Of a stretch of 64,000 nucleotides of DNA, positions 11,901-24,600 are shown piece after piece. A program made the position numbers and the translations under genes. The notes below the pieces were generated by a model that saw only the letters and a program-made list of their open reading frames with translations, was not told where the DNA came from and did not search any database. How positions within the stretch are numbered: position 1 is the first letter of the stretch; each line of letters starts with the position of its first letter. Source of the stretch: Nemertoderma westbladi (taxonomy: Eukaryota > Xenacoelomorpha > Nemertodermatida > Nemertodermatidae); assembly GCA_032718475.1 (NCBI GenBank), contig JAUCBJ010007725.1, positions 122,569 through 186,568 of the forward strand. Direction: 5' to 3'.

Positions 11901-14900
11901 TACTAAATAAAATATAGTTCGCCTTAGTTTTACTAAATAAAATATAGTTCGCCTTAGTTGTACTAAATAAAATATAGTTCGCCTTAGTTGTAATAAATAA
12001 AATATAGTTCGCCTTAGTTGTACTAAATAAAATATAGTTCGCCTTAGTTGTACTAAATTAAATATAGTTCGCCGTAGTTTTACTAAATAAAATATAGTTC
12101 GCCTTAGTTTTACTAAATAAAATATAGTTCGCCTTAGTTGTACTAAATTAAATTTAGTTCGCCGTAGTTGTACTAAATAAAATATAGTTGCCTTAGTTTT
12201 ACTAAATAAAATATAGTTCGCCGTAGTTTTACTAAATAAAATATAGTTCGCCTTAGTTGTAATAAATAAAATATAGTTCGCCTTAGTTGTACTAAATAAA
12301 ATATAGTTCGCCTTAGTTGTACTAAATAAAATATAGTTCGCCTTAGTTGTACTAAATTAAATATAGTTCGCCGTAGTTTTACTAAATAAAATATAGTTCG
12401 CCTTAGTTGTAATAAATAAAATATAGTTCGCCTTAGTTGTACTAAATAAAATATAGTTCGCCTTAGTTGTACTAAATAAAATATAGTTCGCCTTAGTTGT
12501 ACTAAATTAAATATAGTTCGCCTTAGTTGTACTAAATAAAATATAGTTCGCCTTAGTTGTACTAAATAAAATATAGTTCGCCTTAGTTTTACTAAATAAA
12601 ATATAGTTCGCCGTAGTTTTACTAAATAAAATATAGTTCGCCTTAGTTTTACTAAATAAAATATAGTTCGCCGTAGTTTTACTAAATAAAATATAGTTCG
12701 CCTTAGTTGTAATAAATAAAATATAGTTCGCCTTAGTTGTACTAAATAAAATATAGTTCGCCTTAGTTGTACTAAATAAAATATAGTTCGCCTTAGTTGT
12801 ACTAAATTAAATATAGTTCGCCTTAGTTGTACTAAATAAAATATAGTTCGCCTTAGTTGTACTAAATAAAATATAGTTCGCCTTAGTTGTACTAAATAAA
12901 ATATAGTTCGCCTTAGTTTTACTAAATAAAATATAGTTCGCCTTAGTTGTACTAAATAAAATATAGTTCGCCTTAGTTGTACTAAATAAAATATAGTTCG
13001 CCTTAGTTGTACTAAATAAAATATAGTTCGCCTTAGTTGTACTAAATAAAATATAGTTCGCCGTAGTTTTACTAAATAAAATATAGTTCGCCTTAGTTTT
13101 ACTAAATAAAATATAGTTCGCCTTAGTTTTACTAAATAAAATATAGTTCGCCTTAGTTTTACTAAATAAAATATAGTTCGCCGTAGTTTTACTAAATAAA
13201 ATATAGTTCGCCTTAGTTTTACTAAATAAAATATAGTTCGCCTTAGTTTTACTAAATAAAATATAGTTCGCCTTAGTTTTACTAAATAAAATATAGTTCG
13301 CCTTAGTTTTACTAAATAAAATATAGTTCGCCTTAGTTTTACTAAATAAAATATAGTTCGCCTTAGTTTTACTAAATAAAATATAGTTCGCCTTAGTTTT
13401 ACTAAATAACATATAGTTCGCCTTAGTTGTACTAAATAAAATATAGTTCGCCTTAGTTGTACTTAATAAAATATAGTTCGCATTAGTTTTACTAAATAAA
13501 ATATAGTTCGCCTTAGTTAAACTAAATAAAATATAGTTCGCCTTAGTTGTACTAAATAAAATATAGTTCGCCTTAGTTTTACTAAATAAAATATAGTTCG
13601 TCTTAGTTGTACTAAATAAAATATAGTTCGCCTTAGTTGTACTAAATAAAATATAGTTCGCCTTAGTTGTACTAAATAAAATATAGTTCGCCTTAGTTGT
13701 ACTAAATAAAATATAGTTCGCCGTAGTTGTACTAAATAAAATATAGTTCGCCTTAGTTGTACTAAATAAAATATAGTTCGCCTTAGTTGTAATAAATAAA
13801 ATATAGTTCGTCTTAGTTGAACTAAATAAAATATAGTTCGCAGTAGTTGTAATAAATAAAATATAGTTCGCCTTAGTTTTACTAAATAAAATATAGTTCG
13901 CCTTAGTTGTACTAAATAAAATATAGTTCGCCTTAGTTGTAATAAATAAAATATAGTTCGCCTTAGTTGTAATAAATAAAATATAGTTCGCCGTAGTTTT
14001 ACTAAATAAAATATAGTTCGCCTTAGTTTTACTAAATAAAATATAGTTCGCCTTAGTTGTAATAAATAAAATATAGTTCGCCTTAGTTGTACTAAATAAA
14101 ATATAGTTCGCCTTAGTTGTAATAAATAAAATAAAGTTCGCCTTAGTTGTACTAAATAAAATATAGTTCGCCTTAGTTGTAATAAATAAAATATAGTTCG
14201 CCTTAGTTGTACTAAATAAAATATAGTTCGCCGTAGTTGTACTTAATAAAATATAGTTCGCCTTAGTTGTACTAAATAAAATATAGTTCGCCGTAGTTGT
14301 ACTTAATAAAATATAGTTCGTCGTAGTTGTACTAAATAAAATATAGTTCGCCTTAGTTTTACTAAATAAAATATAGTTCGTCGTAGTTGTACTAAATAAA
14401 ATAGAGTTCGCCTTAGTTGTACTAAATAAAATATAGTTCGCCTTAGTTGTAATAAATAAAATATAGTTCGCCTTAGTTGTAATAAATAAAATATAGTTCG
14501 CCTTAGTTTTACTAAATAAAATATAGTTCGCCTTAGTTGTACTTAATAAAATATAGTTCGCCTTAGTTGTACTTAATAAAATATAGTTCGCCTTAGTTGT
14601 AATAAATAAAATATAGTTCGCCTTAGTTTTACTAAATAAAATATAGTTCGCCTTAGTTGTACTAAATAAAATATAGTTCGCCTTAGTTGTAATAAATAAA
14701 ATATAGTTCGCCTTAGTTGTAATAAATAAAATAGAGTTCGCCGTAGTTTTACTAAATAAAATATAGTTCGCCTTAGTTTTACTAAATAAAATATAGTTCG
14801 CCTTAGTTGTACTTAATAAAATATAGTTCGCCTTAGTTGTAATAAATAAAATATAGTTCGCCTTAGTTGTACTAAATAAAATATAGTTCGCCTTAGTTGT

Positions 14901-16493
14901 AATAAATAAAATAAAGTTCGCCTTAGTTGTACTAAATAAAATATAGTTCGCCTTAGTTGTAATAAATAAAATATAGTTCGCCTTAGTTGTACTAAATAAA
15001 ATATAGTTCGCCGTAGTTGTACTTAATAAAATATAGTTCGCCTTAGTTGTACTAAATAAAATATAGTTCGCCGTAGTTGTACTTAATAAAATATAGTTCG
15101 TCGTAGTTGTACTAAATAAAATATAGTTCGCCTTAGTTTTACTAAATAAAATATAGTTCGCCTTAGTTGTACTTAATAAAATATAGTTCGCCTTAGTTGT
15201 AATAAATAAAATATAGTTCGCCTTAGTTGTAATAAATAAAATATAGTTCGCCTTAGTTTTACTAAATAAAATATAGTTCGCCTTAGTTGTACTTAATAAA
15301 ATATAGTTCGCCTTAGTTGTAATAAATAAAATATAGTTCGCCTTAGTTTTACTAAATTAAATATAGTTCGCCTTAGTTGTAATAAATAAAATATAGTTCG
15401 CCTTAGTTGTAATAAATAAAATATAGTTCGCCTTAGTTGTAATAAATAAAATATAGTTCGCCTTAGTTTTACTAAATAAAATATAGTTCGCCGTAGTTTT
15501 ACTAAATAAAATATAGTTCGCCTTAGTTTTACTAAATAAAATATAGTTCGCCTTAGTTGTACTAAATAAAATATAGTTCGCCTTAGTTGTACTAAATAAA
15601 ATATAGTTCGCCTTAGTTGTAATAAATAAAATATAGTTCGCCTTAGTTGTACTAAATAAAATATAGTTCGCCGTAGTTGTACTTAATAAAATATAGTTCG
15701 TCGTAGTTGTACTAAATAAAATATAGTTCGCCTTAGTTTTACTAAATAAAATATAGTTCGCCTTAGTTGTACTTAATAAAATATAGTTCGCCTTAGTTGT
15801 AATAAATAAAATATAGTTCGCCTTAGTTGTAATAAATAAAATATAGTTCGCCTTAGTTTTACTAAATAAAATATAGTTCGCCTTAGTTGTACTTAATAAA
15901 ATATAGTTCGCCTTAGTTGTACTAAATAAAATATAGTTCGCCTTAGTTGTAATAAATAAAATATAGTTCGTCTTAGTTGAACTAAATAAAATATAGTTCG
16001 CAGTAGTTGTAATAAATAAAATATAGTTCGCCTTAGTTTTACTAAATAAAATATAGTTCGCTTTAGTTGTACTAAATAAAATATAGTTCGCCTTAGTTGT
16101 AATAAATAAAATATAGTTCGCCTTAGTTGTAATAAATAAAATATAGTTCGCCGTAGTTTTACTAAATAAAATATAGTTCGCCTTAGTTTTACTAAATAAA
16201 ATATAGTTCGCCTTAGTTGTAATAAATAAAATATAGTTCGCCTTAGTTGTACTAAATAAAATATAGTTCGCCTTAGTTGTAATAAATAAAATAAAGTTCG
16301 CCTTAGTTGTACTAAATAAAATATAGTTCGCCTTAGTTGTAATAAATAATATATAGTTCGCCTTAGTTGTACTAAATAAAATATAGTTCGCCGTAGTTGT
16401 ACTTAATAAAATATAGTTCGCCTTAGTTGTACTAAATAAAATATAGTTCGCCGTAGTTGTACTTAATAAAATATAGTTCGTCGTAGTTGTACT
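8965..16493. repeat. 30-bp satellite, array 2 (~251 units)
   Basis: Continuous 30-bp array. Units between 8965 and about 10350 are more diverse (variants with TTGAACT, CAGTAG, AAATTAAAT), while later parts are made of repeated multi-unit blocks. A 4-unit (120-bp) pattern recurs at 11041, 11161 and 11281. The block at 13801-14340 recurs almost unchanged at 15961-16493, 2,160 bp later. The rare ATAAAGTTCG variant is at 14131, 14911 and 16291. One unit near 12189 has lost a base. A 606-nt minus-strand frame at 12807-13412 is repeat-derived. Confidence 0.97.
16489..16493. repeat. Target-site duplication, copy 1, left
   Basis: GTACT directly precedes the left LTR and recurs at 33036-33040 directly after the right LTR. 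Five bp is typical for BEL/Pao integrase. Removing the element and one GTACT restores an in-phase satellite unit (GTTGTACT then AAATAAAATATAG). Confidence 0.93.
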
Positions 16494-18410
16494 TAAATTG
16501 GAGAGATACGCCTATTCCTACTATCGGAAGAGACGGTAACAATACCTGCAATATCCTACTGTAAAGTTTGTAAATCAAATCATAAATCCGACCTTCTCAC
16601 CAAAACAGTAAACCCCAAGTAAGCGAATATATTGCAGTATCGATCTCTTTTAACCGGTGAGGCAGAAAACAGTCTACGAGCAGACAAACTTCGATAAAAC
16701 AAAATCCCGCGCAGCGAATCCTAAAATCAGGCTGACTCACTGACGGACTAAGGGGCTCGTATACTTTGCCGCGGTGTGATTTATATGGTTGGGCAAAAGG
16801 ACGCTAGCTAGGTATAGAGCAGATTTGGAGATGTCTAACTAGCGAGCAAAGTGCAGTAAGGACGAAAGTTAATTTTTATATATTTCGAGGTGTAAATAAT
16901 TTCTAACGCGCGTGTGTTAATTCTGAACGGTCAAAGCAGTTTTGCTCCTTCACATATATAATTACTGGGTACGGTGTGCATTTTACGAATATTCTAATTT
17001 TATAACTTGTAGGTCCAATACTCACGAATGATAAGGTTCCTTCCCCTCTTGCGTATTTCCAGGACTCAAATTCAGGCATAAGGTTAATACTACGCCCAGA
17101 ATTCGGCAATTTTAGGTACCAGGTCCCTAATACTGAGAAGAGATGTGTTAGTTTACTACTGTAGGCGTACGGGTACTAATAGCTATCCTGGCTCCTATCT
17201 AGAATTTTAGTCACCCAGGTAGTCCGGGTAACTTCCTATTAGGGCGTTGGCGGGGACACGGTAGATGTTAGTATATCCCTGATAGCCTCAATTTATTTGC
17301 GCCTAGCGTAAACTGCCCTACCGCCTGAACGGTACAATCCCAATTCAGGTGAAAACACAGCAACCCCCCTAGCCTACAAGTTCTGATGTAACGGACACCG
17401 TTGTACGGCAAATAGTCGCACACACACCTGTACTTAGCAAGAGTTAAGCGTACAGTTTGCTGCACCCTAACCAATGTGTATGCCTTGTACCGGTGTGCCT
17501 ACGTCCTATCTGCGTACTAGTATCTGCTCTCTCTCCCTCTCCCCCGTAGGAATATGAAGGTCTACTGCGGTTTTTTCCTGAATCAAGACAGTACAGTCCC
17601 TATGATGTAATTTTGGGCTCACAGCGTGTCACTACGTCTACCTTTGATCTTTTGGTCTTACACTTAGGTAGCAAGGATCGAACGCTGTCTAACCTTTCAG
17701 GCGATGGGCGAATAACTTTAAGATGGTATTGCGGGTTGTCTCTCGTTTACATTCCCGTGATGTTCCCGTTCATTGCTGCGGCCCGATCTCTAGCTGGCCA
17801 TCCTGTCCCTGAGTTTGTTCACCGTAGTGAAACCATATTAAAACAGATAGAAAGGCTGAGAGATGTGACTAGTATTTCTGACTTTATTACAAAACATATA
17901 ATAACTATTTATACAATAAACAATGTAATCTGAAATAAGACAGAAAGTGAATGATGGATTGAGATTAGTAAACTAATGAACGAAATCGCACCTTTATATA
18001 CCAAATTTGTGCCGCAATCAATCGAGAAAGTTCTCGATTGTTCTATGGGTTCTAACAAGGTTTTAAAGATAGCTTATTGGTCCAGCTAATATATAACTTG
18101 CACGACATTGGTTACAATCAAATAACTACAGCCTTATTGGTACAGACAAATGCAATTAATTTGTAGCGGTTAATTTAAATGAGTTGAAATTCTGCACAAA
18201 AAATAATTCGCACTTACTAGGATTCGAACTCGATACCTACTACACATATAATTTCCAACGCTCTACCAACTGAGCTACTGAACCACTTGACCGATAGATG
18301 CATAATAGATAGAACCAATACTAATGAGAACTCAAAGCAATCTTTACAAAGTTAATTCGAATAAAATAAAATTTTGAAAATCCACGGCATTTAGGGAATA
18401 TAATTCTATA
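16494..18410 (-). repeat. 3' LTR of copy 1
   Basis: 1,917 bp direct repeat of 31118-33035. Read on the minus strand it starts TATAGAATTATATTCC and ends CTCTCCAATTTA, so the termini are TA...TA rather than TG...CA. It holds the same signals as the 5' copy: tRNA-like segment about 18217-18287 with T6 at 18198-18203, inverted repeat 18019-18040, TATA box 17991-18000 and AATAAA at 17883-17888. In the 3' position the AATAAA is the plausible polyadenylation signal. Short open frames at 16903-17109, 17268-17474 and 17613-17933 have no recognisable product. Confidence 0.95.
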
Positions 18411-19248
18411 CCGCTCCATGAAAACAGGATATTATCGTGCATAAAATATACGGTTTTCACCAATAATCAATCAAACTATAGAATACTTAGGGCGTACTTA
18501 CATATTTACAATTAAGTTTCAAACAATACTTCCTTTCTACGTAATGATTTGATACAAAAATAATTACAAATTCAAACTTTACGTATTTAAGGCTTTACTA
18601 AGTAAGTACAATATAAATCTAAATTAAATTCACCAATATAAATCTATTGCATCTCAATATTGCATAAATTCAAACAATTACAAATACAAATGAATGAAAA
18701 CAATAAGAAAGGCTCGCAAGTCTTCCATCTACTATTGTATCTCAAATACTGCATAAATTCAAGTAATTACAAATACTTTCGTACCTAAATGTAGATTGCA
18801 TAAGTTTTGGAATAATTACAAGTATGAGTCTTTCTGAGCACAAAATTTTCTGTCTATAAAACTTTCTCTTTTACACTGTAAATACAAATACTGCTTATAA
18901 AATATAGTATTCGAAACAATATAAATTGCATAAGTTCGAAATAATCACGTAAATATAAAATATAAATTCTTACTAAATATAAATCTTACTAAATATAAGT
19001 CTTTACTTAAATATAAATATAAACTGCATAAGTTTAGAATAATATAAACCTTTGCATCTCAAATATGAAACATAAATCTTTCAAATATAAGTTCCTTCTA
19101 AACTTTCTAAATTTCATAAATTCGGAACAATACAAATTGCATAAGTTTGGAATAAGCAAAAACTTTCTAAATATAAAACATATAATTCAAATAAATCACA
19201 AATCATAAGAAAGGCTCACGAGTCTTCCGTCCACCCTTGCCCTCCCTT
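18411..19248 (-). other. AT-rich 3' noncoding region of copy 1
   Basis: No coding potential. It is rich in degenerate repeats of the type AAATTGCATAAGTTCGGAAT, which recur every few tens of bases. It contains two copies of the dispersed hairpin motif (about 18709-18728 and 19209-19228), the second just after the ORF3 stop. A short purine-rich ATGGAGCGG at 18411-18419 adjoins the LTR and is the best polypurine-tract candidate. Confidence 0.7.
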
Positions 19249-21058
19249 TTATCGCTTAGTAGATCGAGCCCTGCCGCGTCCTCGAAAACTGCGCACAGGT
19301 GACTTTGCTCGCGATATGGGACTAATGGGGCGAGTCACTGGTTTACTTGGGACGTTGAGAGACGGTGCAACTATTTCCTCGCAAATTCGTCTATTTGGCA
19401 TCCCAAAACCTCGACCAATTCCTCGTGACCGATCAGTCGTCACTACAGTTGGTAGAACGTCTGGGAACGCGTGAGAAGCGGACGACGCAGACCCAAGAGT
19501 AGCTTGCGCCCCCTGTTGATCAGCTGGTGTATGTCCCGATCCTCCTACTGGTTCTCTTGGAAGTGATACCGTATCCCGAGTAACTCGAATAGTCGGCTCA
19601 ACTCCCTTGCGTTCTTCTACATTAATAATTTTCTTCAATTGTTGGCCCACTTTCTGGACCCGTATGATCCTACCCTGTCCGTCCTCCCGAGGGTGACGTG
19701 CAGACGGCGCAACCGGAGTGGCTGATATATTCGTCGCCTCTAGGACCTCTTCTTCCTCGAATACGCTCGCTCGTATACGTTTATGGTAAAACGCGGCTCG
19801 GTACGCCCATGCGACGGTTAACCAAGCTCCCTTGTTCCGCTTTTCAGTTCGGAAACGATCGAATTCACCATACGTGATACGATTAACGACTTTCTGAAAA
19901 TTCCACGTGTTTTGTTATCTGGGTGAATCTGTAACAGATACTCGCGCACCACTCGAAATCCGCTGTCGTGGGGCAAAATATCGACAACCTCGATAAGTTC
20001 GTCATACTGGGGCATAGCGGAGATATATCCTTCCGACATCATCGTTTGAGGATTTACCGCCCAAAATCCGAGATGCGCTCTCATCGGAAACCGTCTTCTT
20101 TGTGCTGATACATGTTCATCGGCTAAATCTTCCCACTCATCAAATAACTTCCTCACAAGTTTTACAGATTCGTGTTCATAAGGTATGTCCCTCAGTTGGC
20201 ATTCAGATGCTCGATGTCCCTTTATATTGCAGTAAGTACATTGAGCCATAAATCTCCAGCAAGTATAAAAGGTATGAGACCCTTGATCCCCACACCATCC
20301 ACAGATTAGCTGAGTCGTAGTAATGTGCCTTCCACTGCACTTTGCCAAATGATGTCCAGCGACGCCACATTTACTACACATCGTATTAGCAGGGTACCAC
20401 ACTCGTTCGTATATAAGATCTCCAATCGGTCGAGCGCTTCCTCCCATACTATAATCGTAATCATCTGGGTCTATGGGTTGGTAGGTTTCTGAAGGTTGTA
20501 TACAAACTATAGCATCTGTTGCTTCAAGTTGTCGAATCTCCGTCTGAGATTTCTTCGGGAGGTTCCTTTCTATCTCAAGAAGTTCCTCTAAAGGATCGTC
20601 GGCGATCGTAGTAGTTACTTCGAATTCATCACCAAGGTGACCGATAGGCGCGCGCGTCTGCCGTGATTCATCCGTAATCTCCACGATACGTTCTCCTTCA
20701 TAGGGTAACAATGTAAACATAGATGGTCTTTCGATAAGAGATCCCGCACAGCGAAGATACACGTCTCGAAATATACTAAATCCTGCTCGAGTAAAGGCAT
20801 TGCTGTCTTTGCGAGCTTCGCTGTACTTTCTGATAATTCCTTTATACCGAATATAGTATAATCCTTGGCTCCAAATCTTTCGAATGGCGCTGCTGCCTCC
20901 TCTTGGATATCATATCCCCATCTCGGCTCTCTTTGTATCCCTTTCTCCATAATTAGAGGTGTAGTTACATAATCATTACTACTAGAGGGAATACAACAGA
21001 GTTTGTGGTTAGTTGTGAGGAGACGTGAGAGTTTCGTCTGCCTTTTGGGCTTCGACAA
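19249..21058 (-). pseudogene. ORF3 of copy 1: triple zinc-knuckle protein, broken
   Basis: Same product as ORF3 of copy 2 (41203-43013). The first frame (21058-20615) gives way to a -1 frame (20762-19818) around the heptamer G GAT TTA at 20777-20783. The second frame carries three knuckles (CSKCGVAGHHLAKC, CGWCGDQGSHTFYTC, CTYCNIKGHRASEC). A T run at 19910-19913 is one base shorter than in copy 2, which throws the rest out of frame; the C-terminal part remains as an open frame at 19249-19650. Amino acids are largely conserved between the two copies despite silent changes, so the ORF was under selection before this copy broke. Confidence 0.82.
20777..20783 (-). promoter_or_regulatory. Candidate -1 frameshift heptamer, copy 1 ORF3
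   Basis: Minus strand reads G GAT TTA with GAT and TTA in the zero frame of the upstream segment. GGATTTA is the slippery heptamer of the MMTV pro-pol junction. It lies where the zero frame and the -1 frame overlap. Inference only; see the copy 2 entry and the finding. Confidence 0.5.
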
Positions 21059-21613
21059 CGCTCTAACCTCCTACCCATAGCCTAAGATCTAGGGTTTCTT
21101 TAATGACACGCTGCTTCTTATCTAAAATTTTTTGCCGAAGTAAAAACGAATTTGGGCTAAACTGGCCGTGAGTCTAAAATACTCACCTTTTGATCCCAAA
21201 CTATTATCAGAAAATAAGCAGTCAAGAATTAGTAATAAATATAGGGGAGTCTATTTATTGACGTAACTTATTGAAACAAGACCGTGTAAAATTTAATTAA
21301 AATTTTTAAGAAAGGCTCGCAAGTCTTCCTCTCTTGTTTCTCTAATTTTAAGTTCCACCCGACTGTACCCTGAAATCTATTCACTGGAGAAAATTTTAAA
21401 AATTTTTCAAATCCAAATGGATTGTCTAAAATTTCGAAAATGTCTCAATATTGTGAGTTCCAAGTAGAATTCCATTTCTTATACCTACAAATCCCGCTCC
21501 TATGTGACACATAAGGGTACTACCCTCAATGTTCACATATAAAGACAATGGAATTCTACCGCTGTCCATACTACGGTGTACAGGTACGTGGAAATCTATT
21601 TGTAAACTCCTAA
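21059..21613 (-). other. Spacer between pol and ORF3, copy 1
   Basis: Noncoding stretch between the pol stop and ORF3. It carries one hairpin-motif copy at about 21309-21328. An in-frame TAG lies just upstream of the first ORF3 frame, so ORF3 must start internally, at ATG or a near-cognate codon, or be reached by splicing. No clear splice acceptor could be assigned. Confidence 0.55.
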
Positions 21614-24600
21614 TTATTTACTAGTATTAGGTGGAGATTTGTAGTCTCCAGACTCGTTACGAGTCTCTTCAAGAAGTACGAGACGTTGAGTCGGTCTGTC
21701 TACTGTACGACCGTCAATTGTCCGTACCGTCACAGTTCTTGTCACTCCATCCATAGATGGATGTGTGGCTAAAATGACACCTGTTATCCAGAAGCGTCTT
21801 TTTAGATTCACTTCTGCCAACAGCACGTGATCTCCCGGCTTTAATGCACGGGTGTTATTGTACCATGTTGTTCTGGCAGAAATAGAGGGCAAATAATGGT
21901 TTTGCCATATTTCCCAGAATTTGTTAGCTAGTAGTTGCGTGATTTTCCACGCTTTTCTACCATAGCTGTCGCTTTCTATTGGAATAGAAATCGGTGTCAA
22001 AGTCGTCGGTGCCTGCATTAGCAGGTGTGCCGGTGTCAAAGCAAACTGAGATTGTTTGTCATCGGGTACTAATACTATTGGTCTAGTATTTAGTATTGCC
22101 TCGATTTCAACAAACAATGTTGTCAGTTGGTCGTCTGTTAATATGTGGTTTACTGGAATGACCTTTGCCATGGCCGTTTTGATAGATCTAATCAATCTCT
22201 CCCAGACTCCGCCTCTCCAAGGACTATCTGGAGGATTAAACTTCCAAACAATCTTGTGAGGTTGCAGTTCGTTCGAGATTTGATCATGATCTAATTTCTT
22301 AAAGGCTCTAGCAATCTCATTCCGAGCACCAACAAAGTTTGTCCCTTGGTCTGAGTACAAGCATTTTACTAGTCCGCGTCTAGCGATAAATCGCCGCAGT
22401 GCTAGTATAAACGCGTTGGTGGAAAGATCCATCACACGTTCAATGTGAACTGCCCTACTGGACATACATGTGAAAATCAGTCCCCAGCGTTTTACTAGTA
22501 TACGTCCACGTTTCGTATGTATGGGACCAAAGCAATCAATTCCAGTCTCTGTAAAAGGTGGTCTGAATGCTTGAAGTCGTGCTTGTGGTAGCTCACTCAT
22601 TTCTTGGGTACCTATTTTAGAATGTACCTTTTTACAAATAATACACGTACGTGTCACTGAACTTAATGCTTTACTGGGTCTAATTAATACAAATCTAGTA
22701 CGTAAGTAGGAAAGACAGTGGTGTCTTCCAGCGTGTTTCAGATGTAAATGTGCGTCCAGTATCATTGCACGTTGTAGTTCGTGATGTTGCGGTATTATTA
22801 TTGGGTACCTAAAGTTCGTGTTAAAGTCAATGTTTTGAAGCCGAGATTTATGACAAATTAAGCCATTATAAATAATCGGACTCCAACTCAGTATCGGTGA
22901 CGACTTGATTGGTTGACCTTGATGTATAGATGTGAATTCGCGCGCGAAATATCGCAGTTGGTAATGGCGAATTAATTTAATCTCACACCTGTCAATCTCA
23001 GCCAATGTAAGTCGACGTGTGAAGTCACGTTTGCCTTTAACGTATTGTACAAAACGTACAATCCACGCTAATTTTCGGCAAGCGCTTGTCCAAGAATCTG
23101 TTAAGTTTACAATACGGTCGACGTAAGTATTTGTGACGTCATCAGGTAAGTCAATGGAGAACTTGGAAGGTTTTGAATTACTAGAAGGGCCCACGGGTCC
23201 GCCGGTAAGTATTCCCTTGTTGACTGTTGATCCGTCCGGGTCTACAAGTAATTTGTCCTTCTTTGTCTTCTTACCTTGATTGTCGGTACTTTGTAAGTCG
23301 ATCGTTAATGGTGGTTTGAACTCTATGGGGTCAGCAGGTTTCGGTAAACTTATTTTCCTGCCGGCATTAATCCCAGGTCTCACCATAGGTTGTAAGTTCG
23401 GTATGTCTCTTGAGCGCAAAGTAACACCTGTATTTACATTAGCGTAGGTACTACCCACATCTGCAATACATGAGGTTTCACCATGCTTATGGTTGCTCAA
23501 GTGTGTCAAAATTGGTAGTTTGTCAATACAAGGCCGCTCCAATAGGGAAACTGCGGCTTTATTGTTAGTCAATACATTACTAGTGTCTAGTCGACTGTCT
23601 AGTAATGTGTCTGGCGATACGTCTGGTAACGTATCTAGTTGTTTGTCAATAGAAGGCCGCTCCAATAGGGAAACTGCGGCTTTACTGTTTGTCAGTGCGT
23701 TACTAACGTCTGGTGGAACATTTTGTGATATGTCTGGCAAAATGTCTGGTTGACTGTCTAGTAACGTGTCTGGTTGACTGTCTAGTAACGTGTCTGGTTG
23801 ACCGTCTGGCGATATGTCTGGTCGACCGTCTGGCGATATGTCTGGTGTAGAAAGGCTCGCAAGTCTTCCTCTCTTGACCTTTGAAGTTATATCCTTCCAT
23901 TTCGCCTTCGGTTTTTTCTTGAGTTTCGCCGCTGTCGTCTTTTTCTTTGTCTTCCCCTTTTTTGGTTTCTTGATTTCGGCGTCCTTAGGAATGGTGTTGG
24001 ACTTGTTGTCGTATAACGGAGGCCAATCTTGTGTCGATTTCTGCAAGAACTGGGGTCCGTGTTGCCAAAACTCTTTGTTCTCCGGTTTACAGAATTCCTC
24101 AGGCATCATTCCTCGCGACGCAATATCAGCTGGGTTTTGTGGTCCGGGACAATGTCGCCAATCCTCTTTTATTGAACGGTCTAGAATTTCCGCGCGACGG
24201 TTAGCAACGAATGTCTTGAATTCGAGTGTGTCGTTGTTTATGTAAAATAAAACCAACGTCGCGTCAGTCCAATAAAATATCTGTAAACTCGACTGTAGTT
24301 CTGTCTGTATGAGGTTCACGATGGTGGTTGACAGGGTCGCGGCTTGTAGCTCGGCTCGTGGTGTCGTCATATACTTAGTAGGCATGGTCTTAGCCTTAGA
24401 AGTAATGAGCGAAACATCGAACTCGTCTGATTCCACTTGTCTGCGCAAATACGCTGCCACACCAAAACCGTTGTCACTGGCGTCAGAAAAACAGTGTAGT
24501 TCCAAGTTGTCAGGAAATGTACTCTGTAATGGAAAGTAAACCCTGGGTATGGAATAATCCTCTAACGAAGACAATTCCGCCTCCCAGGTCTTCCATAAGT

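Noticed and set aside
8965-16493. CRISPR-like array
   Set aside because: Units are contiguous 30-mers with no unique spacers, and the context is a eukaryotic satellite.
16903-17933. Short LTR ORFs repeated at 31527-32558
   Set aside because: Present twice only because LTRs are duplicated; not kept open in the copy 2 LTRs, and no domain is recognised.
18217-18287. Functional tRNA gene in the LTR
   Set aside because: A and B boxes and D arm are good, but acceptor and anticodon stems do not pair.
19905-19915. A/T run in ORF3 of copy 1 as a second programmed frameshift site
   Set aside because: Copy 2 reads straight through with one more T, so this is a simple one-base loss in copy 1.
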